From assembly GCA_903862415.1 (NCBI GenBank), contig CAIOYD010000050.1:1-64000 (forward strand): a stretch of 64,000 nucleotides of DNA, in the 5' to 3' direction. The notes beneath the pieces were generated by a model. The model saw only the letters and a list, made by a program, of their open reading frames with translations, had not been told where the DNA came from and made no database searches. This document shows positions 15,903 to 24,399 of this stretch, piece after piece (the stretch's first letter is position 1; the number at the start of each line of letters is the position of its first letter). A program made the position numbers and the translations under genes. Source of the DNA: an uncultured Oxalobacteraceae bacterium (GTDB taxonomy: Bacteria > Pseudomonadota > Gammaproteobacteria > Burkholderiales > Burkholderiaceae_D).

Positions 15903-17848
15903 GCTTTACCAGCAAAGTACATCACATCACGCTGCTGCTGGTGGATGTGTTCGGACTAAAAATCAAAGACGAGATCGTCATTGAAAAACGCATCCGGCAA
16001 GTCACGGCCGTTGCCATCATCGGTATTGTGTTTGGGTTGGTATTTGCGCTTTTTAATCTGTTCACACCGAATATGTTTTCCCTCGGTTTGATTGAGTTCG
16101 GCGTGGTCGTGTTTTGCATGCTGCCGGCAGCCATTCTTGGCAGAAAAGCGCAATTTGTCAGCAGCGCCGAAACCTTGGTTCTGCTGGCAATGTTGATCAT
16201 CGTCAGTGCCCTGATCGTTTATGGCGGTATCGAAGGCACTGGTCTGTTCTGGGTGTATACCGCGCCATTTTTAGCATTTTTCCTCAAAGGTCAGCGACTC
16301 GGCTGGTGGTACAGCTTTACTCTGGGCGTCCTCATTAGTACTTACTTTTTAGGACTCAACCGGCTATTGCCGTTTGCTTACCAGTTCACCCCGGTCGTGA
16401 TGATCCAGTTTATTATTTCTGTCGTTTTTTACAGTTTAATCGCCGCGGCCTTCAATCATTTACGTAGCCGTTTTGAAGAACAATTGCAAAAGCAAGTGCT
16501 AATCAAAACACTGGATGCGACTGAATTACTCAATCAACTGCAATTTAACGCCACTCATAATCCAGAGACACGATTACCCAACCGTTTAATGCTGGTCGAT
16601 CTTGTGCAAAATCAGCTGGCCGAAATTCACACCGATGAACACATCCTGGTGGTCTGCGACATGCGTCTCGAGCGTTTATTTGAAATGGCCAATATAGTGG
16701 GCTCAGCCGGCTCAGCTGACTTAACCATTAAAATTTCCCGCCACCTTGAACAACTGGTTCGGGACAAAGGTGCGCTGGCGCATACAAGTCATGACGAATT
16801 TATTGTGGCATACCACACTACCCGCACCCAGTTCAATCAGGAGGGTCTGCAGCGACTGATTGCAGAACGGCAGATTTCGATAGAAGTGCAGGGATATCAA
16901 CTGTACTGTGAATTCACCATGGGCATGGCGATCTATCCCGACCATGCACAGGAACCGGTTGACTTGATCAACAAAGCCGAACGCGCCATGTTGCAGGCGA
17001 AAACCAATGGACTGCAATGGGCGATTTTTGATCCGCAAAGCGAACAGGCTTTTGTGCGCCACCATCTGCTGTTTGGCAAACTGCGGGAAGCAATTTCACA
17101 ACAACATTTACGCGTACACTACCAGCCACAAATTGATTTGCAAAGCGGTAAAGTCATCGGTGCGGAAGCTCTGTTGCGCTGGAACGATCCGTTTGAAGGT
17201 TTTATCTCCCCACTGGAATTCATTCCGGTCGCAGAAGAATCCGGACTGATCCGGCCACTCACTGCCTGGCTCATCGATACCTGTGCGCGTGAGTGTGCCG
17301 CCTGGCAGCATCTCGACATCCACATCACTGTCTCGATTAATTTGTCGGCGCTGAATTTAATAGATCCGGAACTGCAGGCTACCTTGCAGGCAGCTGTGTA
17401 CAAATACAATCTGGCCGCTAAAAACCTTAGCCTGGAAATTACTGAAAGCTGCTTCTCGCATTCACCTGAACGCACTCTCGAAACTATAACTCGTCTGCAC
17501 GACAATGGATTTATGCTGTCGATTGATGATTTTGGCACTGGCAGCTCTTCCCTTTCTTACCTGAAAAAATTACCGCTTAAGGAATTAAAGATCGATCAGA
17601 GTTTTGTACGCAAACTGTTACAAAATACCAGTGACCAGGCAATCGCCGCCGCCACCATTAATTTGGCGCACAATTTCGGCTTAATCGTGGTTGCTGAAGG
17701 CATCGAAGATGAACCGACAAGCCAGTGGCTGCGGGCCCAAGGCTGTGATATCGGGCAGGGTTATTTTTTCGCCAAACCGATGGCATCCGAAGCATTTGTG
17801 CAATTTGCGCTGTTAAATCTGCTCAATCAGCGTCATCCCGACGGATAA
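15899..17848 (+). CDS. Membrane GGDEF(degenerate)-EAL protein, predicted c-di-GMP phosphodiesterase
   Basis: A 649-residue protein. About six hydrophobic segments fill residues 35-190, then a GGDEF-like domain whose signature is replaced by SHDEF (near 297), so cyclase activity is unlikely. The EAL domain keeps GAEALLRW (near 422), DDFGTGSSS (near 542), KIDQSFV and VAEGIED, the metal- and substrate-binding residues needed to cleave c-di-GMP. Its ATG overlaps the stop of the upstream hydrolase by four bases, so both are probably made together and act at the inner membrane. Confidence 0.88.
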   Translation: MSFTSKVHHITLLLVDVFGLKIKDEIVIEKRIRQVTAVAIIGIVFGLVFALFNLFTPNMFSLGLIEFGVVVFCMLPAAILGRKAQFVSSAETLVLLAMLIIVSALIVYGGIEGTGLFWVYTAPFLAFFLKGQRLGWWYSFTLGVLISTYFLGLNRLLPFAYQFTPVVMIQFIISVVFYSLIAAAFNHLRSRFEEQLQKQVLIKTLDATELLNQLQFNATHNPETRLPNRLMLVDLVQNQLAEIHTDEHILVVCDMRLERLFEMANIVGSAGSADLTIKISRHLEQLVRDKGALAHTSHDEFIVAYHTTRTQFNQEGLQRLIAERQISIEVQGYQLYCEFTMGMAIYPDHAQEPVDLINKAERAMLQAKTNGLQWAIFDPQSEQAFVRHHLLFGKLREAISQQHLRVHYQPQIDLQSGKVIGAEALLRWNDPFEGFISPLEFIPVAEESGLIRPLTAWLIDTCARECAAWQHLDIHITVSINLSALNLIDPELQATLQAAVYKYNLAAKNLSLEITESCFSHSPERTLETITRLHDNGFMLSIDDFGTGSSSLSYLKKLPLKELKIDQSFVRKLLQNTSDQAIAAATINLAHNFGLIVVAEGIEDEPTSQWLRAQGCDIGQGYFFAKPMASEAFVQFALLNLLNQRHPDG

Positions 17849-17951
17849 AATTGAAACAAACCCGATGTTTTTTTCGCCATACCCGGATCAACTCAGCGTA
17901 AAATTGATCATTCAATCATTTATTTTCATTTACCCCAACCAACTGGCCAGT

Positions 17952-18389
17952 ATGAAAAATTCCTTATTCCGACTATCCCTGTGCGCGGTTTTATTACTGC
18001 AAATCGCCCCCTGCTTTGCTGAACTCGGCGGCACAGCGGCAAAAGAAGCAGTCCAAATTCAGGCCGCCATCCCCGGCAATCCGGCAACACTGACTGTTGT
18101 TCAGGTCAAATTGCCCTCTGGAACCCAGATCAGGGAATATCTCAATGTCGATGGCGTCGTTGTTGCTGTCAGCTGGCAGGGAGCCACCTTGCCGAATTTA
18201 AAACAATTGCTCGGCAGTTCGTTTGACAGTTTTGTCCAGCGTCCGGCTCAAAGCGGCAATCACCGCAATGCCAGCATGATCAGCGATGATCTGGTGGTGC
18301 AGTCGCATGGCCAGCTGCGCGCCTTTCATGGCAAAGCCTATCTGCCCAAGCTGTTACCAGCCGGTTTTGACATCAACCAAATTCAATAA
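17952..18389 (+). CDS. DUF2844 exported protein
   Basis: A 145-residue secreted protein with a signal peptide of about 23 residues ending CFA-ELGG. The LPSGTQIREYLNVDGVVVAVSWQG segment, taken in parts, matches what I recall of DUF2844, a family of unknown function found mainly in Burkholderiales and usually beside DUF3443, as here. The start is placed at the ATG that begins the signal peptide. The next gene follows after 15 bases. Confidence 0.8.
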   Translation: MKNSLFRLSLCAVLLLQIAPCFAELGGTAAKEAVQIQAAIPGNPATLTVVQVKLPSGTQIREYLNVDGVVVAVSWQGATLPNLKQLLGSSFDSFVQRPAQSGNHRNASMISDDLVVQSHGQLRAFHGKAYLPKLLPAGFDINQIQ

Positions 18390-18404
18390 CGGGATTCCGC
18401 TCTG

Positions 18405-19736
18405 ATGAAAACTTCCCATAACAATTATTCCCGCTGGCTACTGGCTGCCTTATTATGCGCACTGATCTCGGCCTGTGGAGGCGGTGGTGGTGGTTCATCC
18501 GGAACAACGCCAACACCACCGGTCACCCCGACCACGCCCACAGCACCAACCGGTTCGTCCAACGTGGTGCCGGTCAGTGTGGATGCGCAATCGTTTGGCG
18601 CTCTCAACAGCCCGTTTATCAGTATTACGCTGTGTTCCCCGACCAATGGCAACAACTGCATGACGATCGATCACATTTTGGTCGACACCGGTTCGGTGGG
18701 TTTGCGTGTCTATGCCAAACCCTTGACGACGGCGGCCTTGACGAGCCTCAACCTGGTGCAGCAAACTATCGGCGGCAGTCCTGTGGTTGAGTGTCTGCCG
18801 TTTGCTCAGGGTGTCACCTGGGGGCCAGTCAAATATGCATCGTTTGTGGTGGGCTCTGAAATTGCCGCCAACGTCGCCATTCAGGTCATTGCCGATCCGG
18901 GTTTCAGCAGCATTCCAACCGCATGCAGCAGTCAGGGTGTGGTGATGGATTCACCGACCAACACCAACACCAGCAACAACAATGGCTTCGGAGCCAACGG
19001 CGTTCTCGGGGTCGGTTTATATGCTCAGGATTGTGGCGCCAACTGCACCGTTGCCGCCAACAACATGTATGTTTATTTCACCTGTTCTTCAACAGGAGCA
19101 AACTGCGTCAACAGTGCGCAATCGCTGGCAACGCAGGTGCAAAATCCAACTGTGCTGTTCCCGAAAGATAATAATGGCGTGATTCTGGCGCTCAATACCC
19201 CTGCTGCTACTGGTTCAACTTCCGTCGGCGGCACGCTCACTTTTGGAATCGACACGCAAGCCAATAATGCCAGCAGCAACAGCAACACGATTCTGGTTAA
19301 CAATAATCAGTCTGACCCCAAGTATGGCTACATCACCACCATACTCAATGGGCAGACTTATGCCGCCAGTTTTATTGATTCCGGCTCGAATGGCTATTTT
19401 TTCAACGCTCTGGGGTTAAGTATTCCGCAATGCGGCAGCAACTATGCCGGATTCTATTGCCCATCCGTGACGATTCCGCTGTCAGCGAACATCACAGGCT
19501 CAGGAGTGGGCACGGCGAATGTACTGTTTAATGTCGCTAATGCCGGTGCGCTGTTTGCCAATAATACCTATGCTGCCATTAACGACATCGCAGGCATCAC
19601 TACCGACATCACCAGTAACACTCCGACGCTGTACAGTTTCGACTGGGGCCTGCCATTCTTTTATGGCAGAAGCGTGTATACCGTCGTTGAAGGCAAAACC
19701 ACGACCAAGGGAACCGGTCCGTATTTTGGTTGGTGA
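18405..19736 (+). CDS. DUF3443 lipoprotein with two aspartic-protease-like D[TS]G motifs
   Basis: A 443-residue predicted lipoprotein: lipobox LISAC at about residues 20-24, then a glycine run and a Pro/Thr-rich linker. Downstream are two DxGS motifs, VDTGSVGLRV near residue 93 and IDSGSNGYFF near 325, placed like the paired Asp loops of pepsin-fold proteases. It is rich in Asn, Ser and Cys. The family (DUF3443) has no established function that I know; protease activity is only suggested by motif placement. It forms a two-gene unit with DUF2844 and is followed by a strong terminator. Confidence 0.8.
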   Translation: MKTSHNNYSRWLLAALLCALISACGGGGGGSSGTTPTPPVTPTTPTAPTGSSNVVPVSVDAQSFGALNSPFISITLCSPTNGNNCMTIDHILVDTGSVGLRVYAKPLTTAALTSLNLVQQTIGGSPVVECLPFAQGVTWGPVKYASFVVGSEIAANVAIQVIADPGFSSIPTACSSQGVVMDSPTNTNTSNNNGFGANGVLGVGLYAQDCGANCTVAANNMYVYFTCSSTGANCVNSAQSLATQVQNPTVLFPKDNNGVILALNTPAATGSTSVGGTLTFGIDTQANNASSNSNTILVNNNQSDPKYGYITTILNGQTYAASFIDSGSNGYFFNALGLSIPQCGSNYAGFYCPSVTIPLSANITGSGVGTANVLFNVANAGALFANNTYAAINDIAGITTDITSNTPTLYSFDWGLPFFYGRSVYTVVEGKTTTKGTGPYFGW

Positions 19737-19755
19737 ACGCGGTCAGTGATCAGAT

Positions 19756-19783
19756 CAAAAAAACCGCAGCGATGCGGTTTTTT
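19756..19783. terminator. Bidirectional intrinsic terminator
   Basis: AAACCGCA and TGCGGTTT form a perfect stem around GCGA, flanked by A-run and T-run, between converging genes (DUF3443 and the aminotransferase). Confidence 0.85.
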
Positions 19784-19808
19784 CAGGATTTAATCTGTGC
19801 TTCCCTTA

Positions 19809-21005
19809 CTACATTTTACTGGCAATGATTTTTCCCAGTTTTTCGATACCTTCGTAAATTCGTTCTGGTGACACGGTCACAAAGCTCAGGCGCAAGGTAT
19901 TGGTTTGCGGCGTTCCGGCATAAAACGGCACACCGGGAACAAACGCCACATTATTGGCAATCGCCTCGGCAGACAGGGCCATGCTGTCGATATGCTGCGG
20001 CAGCGTTACCCAGATAAACATACCTCCGTCCGGCTTGGTCCAGCTCACACCCGCAGGGAAAAATTTGCTTAAGGCCGTGAGCATCACATCGCACTGACTG
20101 GCGTATAAACTGCGAATAGTAGGAATATGCTGATCCAGAAAACCATCTTTGACCACTTCGTACACCGCCATCTGTGTTAATTGGGCGGTATGCAAATCGG
20201 TTGCCTGTTTAGCCTGTTCCAGTTTGCGGATCAAAGGTAGTGGTGCCACGACATAACCCAGACGTATCCCCGGGGTGAGCACTTTGGAAAATGAGCCCAT
20301 GTAAATCACACCGTCTGGATTCAGATTGAGCATTTTCGACATCGGTTGGCCACGATAGCACAACGCCCCATACGGATCATCTTCGAGCAATGGAATGCCC
20401 ATCTTTGCACAGGTTTCCACCAATTCTTGCCGACGCGACTCCGACAGTGTCAGGCCAGTCGGATTTTGAAAGTTCGGCAGACAATACAGCAGCCGTGCAC
20501 CAGTGCCTTTGGCAGCGACTTCTGCCGGAATCAGACCGTGCGCATCCATGCCGACAGAAACAAATTCCGGACGATACACCGAAAATGCCTGCAAGGCGCC
20601 CAGATAGCTCGGCGACTCCACTAACGCCTTGCTGCCTTCATCGAGTAAAACTTTGCCCAACAAATCCAGACCCTGCTGTGATCCGGATACCATTAAGACC
20701 TGTTCAGGAGCGATCTTTACGTCGCTGCTTGAGAGCGAATCGGCGATAAAGGCACGCAGTGGCAAGTAGCCGTCGGTAGGCCCGTACTGCAGCGCTGATT
20801 TACCCGAGTTAGCCAGCACCGAGTCAAACGCAGCCCGCATGCGATCAACCGGAAAGGTATCGGCTGCCGGCAAACCACCGGCAAAAGAAATCACTTCCGG
20901 GCGTTGGGTGATTTTTAAAATTTCACGAATCATGGAGCTTTTTAACTGCTCGGCGCGCTGAGAGAATTTCCACTCCATCGGGGCCAGGTGTGCGATTTTT
21001 GTCAT
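19809..21005 (-). CDS. PLP-dependent aminotransferase, 2-aminoadipate/LysN-like (class I/II)
   Basis: A 398-residue fold-type I aminotransferase. The PLP lysine is in GSFSKVLTPGIRLGY; NFQNPTG and EDDPYGALCY are other cofactor-pocket motifs. The sequence is of the MocR-related, LysN/2-aminoadipate aminotransferase kind with no DNA-binding domain. It is the last gene of a minus-strand set with RidA and a threonine-dehydratase-like enzyme, 70 bases after RidA. The amino donor and substrate cannot be fixed from sequence. Confidence 0.85.
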   Translation of the reverse strand: MTKIAHLAPMEWKFSQRAEQLKSSMIREILKITQRPEVISFAGGLPAADTFPVDRMRAAFDSVLANSGKSALQYGPTDGYLPLRAFIADSLSSSDVKIAPEQVLMVSGSQQGLDLLGKVLLDEGSKALVESPSYLGALQAFSVYRPEFVSVGMDAHGLIPAEVAAKGTGARLLYCLPNFQNPTGLTLSESRRQELVETCAKMGIPLLEDDPYGALCYRGQPMSKMLNLNPDGVIYMGSFSKVLTPGIRLGYVVAPLPLIRKLEQAKQATDLHTAQLTQMAVYEVVKDGFLDQHIPTIRSLYASQCDVMLTALSKFFPAGVSWTKPDGGMFIWVTLPQHIDSMALSAEAIANNVAFVPGVPFYAGTPQTNTLRLSFVTVSPERIYEGIEKLGKIIASKM

Positions 21006-21075
21006 AATTGTTATAGTTATATAATTTAAATTCCCACCGGCGCGCTTCCCTTGAAAAATAGTGCGCCGGGATCGA

Positions 21076-21534
21076 TCAGTTCAGTTCAACGATCAATTCG
21101 ATTTCAACACAGGCACCCATAGGAATTTGTGCCACACCAAAGGCGGAGCGGGCATGCTTGCCCTGCTCACCAAAAACTTCAGCCAGCAATTCTGAGGCGC
21201 CATTAGTCACCAGGTGCTGCTCGGTATAGTCGCCGGTCGAATTGACCAGACACATTAATTTAACAATGCGTTTCACCCGGTTCAAGTCACCACCACAGGC
21301 CGCCTGCAAGGTGGCCATTAAGTCGATGGCGACGGAGCGTGCGGCCAGCTTACCTTCTCCGGTCGTCATGTTTTTACCCAGCTGTCCTACCCATGCTTTT
21401 CCTTGTTGCTTGGCGATATGGCCGGAAATAAACACGGTATTACCAGTTTGCACATACATCACATACGCCGCGACCGGAGCAGCCACGGCGGGCAATTCAA
21501 TAGTTAAGGCAGACAGTTTTTCGTAAAAGGACAT
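21076..21534 (-). CDS. RidA family enamine/imine deaminase
   Basis: A 152-residue RidA/YjgF-family protein, with FISGHIAK, the middle GDLNRVKRIVKLMCLVNST and the C-terminal PMGACVEIEL segment. RidA hydrolyses reactive enamine/imine intermediates released by PLP enzymes such as threonine dehydratase. Here both a dehydratase-like enzyme and an aminotransferase flank it, which fits that protective role. A,T-rich sequence and TGGAAATC precede the start at 21534; a longer frame to 21624 has no support. Confidence 0.87.
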   Translation of the reverse strand: MSFYEKLSALTIELPAVAAPVAAYVMYVQTGNTVFISGHIAKQQGKAWVGQLGKNMTTGEGKLAARSVAIDLMATLQAACGGDLNRVKRIVKLMCLVNSTGDYTEQHLVTNGASELLAEVFGEQGKHARSAFGVAQIPMGACVEIELIVELN

Positions 21535-21714
21535 GATGATTTCCATTAAAAGTAATAAAGAGAACAACGACGATCCGGGCGTTCCGCCAACGCTGTATTG
21601 TACGGTGCCAATCGCCCTATTCATACCCCAAAATACGCCATTGCCGCCTGAGAAAAGTTGGTCGGGCAGTACAGAGAGGGGAATTCACCGTAGAAAATTT
21701 AGCCACGACTGTCG

Positions 21715-22704
21715 TCAGGCTGCCTGTGATGTGCAATCTGCCGATAAACTGGCACCCAAAATCCGGGCAAACTGGCTGGCATCGACATTCCCGCCACACA
21801 GGGGCAAGCCGATTTTTAATTTTTGCAGGTGGTTTTTTTCTTGCAGCGCTGCGGCCATGGCGGCAGCTCCGGCACCTTCGGCAACATTATGGGTAGCCAC
21901 ATACAGCAGCTTCATGGCGGCCGCCACCTCCTCATCAGTCACAGCAACGATGTGATCCACATTGGCCAGAATGATCTTCAATGAAGTCTCATCCGGCACA
22001 CGACACGCCAATCCATCGGCCAGAACCGTGGTGACCGGGGCTTCGATTTTGCGACCGGCTTCAAACGAATATTTATATGCCGGAGCATGGGCAGATACCA
22101 CTCCAACAATTTTGGTAGCCAACCCCAGCGCCTGTATGGCCGCGGCGGCAGCACAAACACCTGAACCCTGACCGATCGGAACGTACACCAGATCCAGATC
22201 AGGCCGTGCCTGAAGCAACTCCATCCAGTAGCTGGCCACTCCACAGAGCAAATCCATATGCATGGATGGGATCATGTGCCAGTCATGCTGATGCGCCAGT
22301 CGCGCGGCATGTTCCCGACAATCCTGAAACTCCTCACCAAATTCGATCAGGTCCACACCAAGAGCACGCATGGCGGCATTTTTTTCGGTGCCATTTCCGC
22401 GGGGCACAACAATGTGCGCGCTGATGCCGTAACGCTGGGCCGCAAAGCCCACCGATAAACCGTGATTGCCACGCGTGGCAGCGACGACGTGACGTACCAG
22501 CGGCGCACGCTTTACCAGGGCATGCAGATACACCAACCCCCCGCGTACTTTAAACGCACCCGTCGGAGTGTGATTTTCATGCTTGACCCAGATCTCGGCA
22601 CCCAAAAACTGATTAATCAGGGGCCAGGAATATTGTGGTGTAGGTGGCATGGCTTGATAAACAATGCCGGCAGCATCCTCTATCTGTTGTCTCGTTGGCA
22701 GCAT
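21715..22704 (-). CDS. Threonine dehydratase-like PLP lyase
   Basis: A 329-residue fold-type II PLP enzyme. The Schiff-base lysine lies in TGAFKVRGG, the Asn loop in ATRGNHGLSVG, and the glycine-rich phosphate loop in VPIGQGSGVCAA. It lacks the C-terminal ACT-like regulatory domain of biosynthetic IlvA, so it resembles catabolic threonine/serine dehydratases or the ectoine-pathway EutB. It starts 145 bases from a divergent MocR-type regulator. The substrate is unknown; a beta-hydroxy amino acid is likely. Confidence 0.82.
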   Translation of the reverse strand: MLPTRQQIEDAAGIVYQAMPPTPQYSWPLINQFLGAEIWVKHENHTPTGAFKVRGGLVYLHALVKRAPLVRHVVAATRGNHGLSVGFAAQRYGISAHIVVPRGNGTEKNAAMRALGVDLIEFGEEFQDCREHAARLAHQHDWHMIPSMHMDLLCGVASYWMELLQARPDLDLVYVPIGQGSGVCAAAAAIQALGLATKIVGVVSAHAPAYKYSFEAGRKIEAPVTTVLADGLACRVPDETSLKIILANVDHIVAVTDEEVAAAMKLLYVATHNVAEGAGAAAMAAALQEKNHLQKLKIGLPLCGGNVDASQFARILGASLSADCTSQAA

Positions 22705-22741
22705 GATTAACTTACCCTTAAACTTAATTAACAATGCCATC

Positions 22742-22806
22742 GTAATTGACATTACCAATACAGTAACGTTACAGTTACTCAATTACTTTACGGTCTGTAA
22801 CGGTCT
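22742..22806. promoter_or_regulatory. Repeat cluster in the divergent dehydratase/mocR promoter
   Basis: The gap holds GTAAT/ATTAC inverted repeats (22743-22755), the 10-base palindrome GTAACGTTAC at 22763-22772 followed by a further GTTAC, and a direct repeat ACGGTCT at 22790-22796 and 22800-22806 with 10-base spacing. MocR regulators commonly bind direct repeats in the divergent promoter they share with their target, so these are the best operator candidates. TTGACA at 22746-22751 may be a -35 element. Confidence 0.55.
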
Positions 22807-22849
22807 TTTAAACAGTACAGTTCAGCTCAAACAAGCAGGAGACAATTCC

Positions 22850-24277
22850 ATGATGACTATTCCGACCCCATCCCTCTTGCGCGACTCCAGCGAAACACTG
22901 GTTGATCAGATTGTGCGGCTGATTGAAAATAAAATTGACGACAAATTACTGCGCACCGGGGCACGCATGCCTTCTATTCGCAGCTATGCTGACTCACTGG
23001 AAGTTTCACGCTTTACGATCGTCGAGGCCTATGACCGACTGGTCGCGCGTGGCTACCTGGAATCACGCCGCGGCTCGGGATTTTTTGTGCGCGAACGCGC
23101 TCCACTGAGCCCGCCGCCACAACTGCCGGCCAATCCGCAACAACTCGATGTGGTCTGGCTGGTGCGCAATATGTTCCGGCAAATGCCACCACATAAAATG
23201 CCGGGCTCCGGGGTGTTGCCGCACGACTGGCTCGATGGCGCACTAGTGGCCAACGGCTTGCGTGCGGTCAGTCGCCTGAACCAGAATTTATTACTGCACT
23301 ACGGCACACCCCAGGGGTTTTATCCACTGCGCCAGCAATTGCAACTGCGACTGGCTGAACTGGAAATTGCGGCCACACCGGAGCAAATCGTCACCACTTC
23401 GGGCGTAACTCAGGCACTTGATCTGGTCGCACGTGAATTTGCCCATCCGAGCGACACCATCCTCGTCGATGATCCCGCCTGGTTTCTGATGTTCGGTTCG
23501 TTTGCCGTCTTGGGCATCAACGTCATTGGGATCCCGCGCGAACAGGATGGTCCCAACATTGCCATTCTGTGCGAAATGGCAGCGCTACACCGGCCGAAAA
23601 TGTATATCACCAATTCGATTCTGCATAACCCGACCTCCACGTCGATGTCCGCCGCGAAAGCCTTTCAGGTTTTAAAAGCGGCAGAGCAGTTTGATTTTAT
23701 CGTGGTGGAAGATGATATATACAGTGATCTGCATCCGGGCAACAGTGTCCAGCCAGCCACCCGGGTGGCCAGTCTGGATCAACTTAACCGGGTGATTTAT
23801 CTGGGCGGTTTTTCGAAACTGCTGGCAGCCAATCTACGTGTCGGCTTTATCGCTACGTCGCATGAACTGGCGCGCCGACTATCAGACCGGAAAATGCTCT
23901 CCACCCTGACTACTACTGAAATTGGTGAACGGGTCGTGTTTAAAATTCTCTCAGAAGGTCACTACCGTAAATACATAGAACGGGTGCGCAACAAGCTCGA
24001 ACCGGTTCGGCTGAGCACGGCAAAGCGACTGGAAAATATCGGCATCAAGGTGGATATTTTCACCCCGGCCGGGATGTTTTTGTGGGTCGATGCCGGTTGC
24101 GACACCAACACCATGGCCGAGTCAGCACTGGAGCAGGGAATTTTACTATCCCCTGGCAGCATGTTTTCGCCCTGCCAGCTAGCTTCAACCCGTATGCGCA
24201 TCAATGTCGCCGCCATGACCGATCCGCTGGTGTGGCAATTTCTAAAAGATGCCATTAAAGCAAAAAGCCAACATTAA
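22850..24277 (+). CDS. MocR-type transcriptional regulator (GntR HTH plus aminotransferase domain)
   Basis: A 475-residue regulator. Residues about 15-85 are a GntR winged helix (RMPSIRSYADSLEVSRFTIV, then YLESRRGSGFFV). The rest is a fold-type I aminotransferase domain with the PLP lysine in GGFSKLLAANLR and the EDDIYSDLHP motif, which serves as an effector sensor in MocR proteins. It is divergent from the PLP lyase/RidA/aminotransferase genes and probably controls them. The start follows AGGAGA at 22837-22842. Confidence 0.88.
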   Translation: MMTIPTPSLLRDSSETLVDQIVRLIENKIDDKLLRTGARMPSIRSYADSLEVSRFTIVEAYDRLVARGYLESRRGSGFFVRERAPLSPPPQLPANPQQLDVVWLVRNMFRQMPPHKMPGSGVLPHDWLDGALVANGLRAVSRLNQNLLLHYGTPQGFYPLRQQLQLRLAELEIAATPEQIVTTSGVTQALDLVAREFAHPSDTILVDDPAWFLMFGSFAVLGINVIGIPREQDGPNIAILCEMAALHRPKMYITNSILHNPTSTSMSAAKAFQVLKAAEQFDFIVVEDDIYSDLHPGNSVQPATRVASLDQLNRVIYLGGFSKLLAANLRVGFIATSHELARRLSDRKMLSTLTTTEIGERVVFKILSEGHYRKYIERVRNKLEPVRLSTAKRLENIGIKVDIFTPAGMFLWVDAGCDTNTMAESALEQGILLSPGSMFSPCQLASTRMRINVAAMTDPLVWQFLKDAIKAKSQH

Positions 24278-24399
24278 AATGGTGCACCTGCCCTTGAAAA
24301 TAGCTGCTTAACCCTCATTTCAGGAACACTGCGCCGACAGCGATGCCGGTACAACTCACTTATCTACAGTACATCTACAGTATAACCAAGAGGACAATT

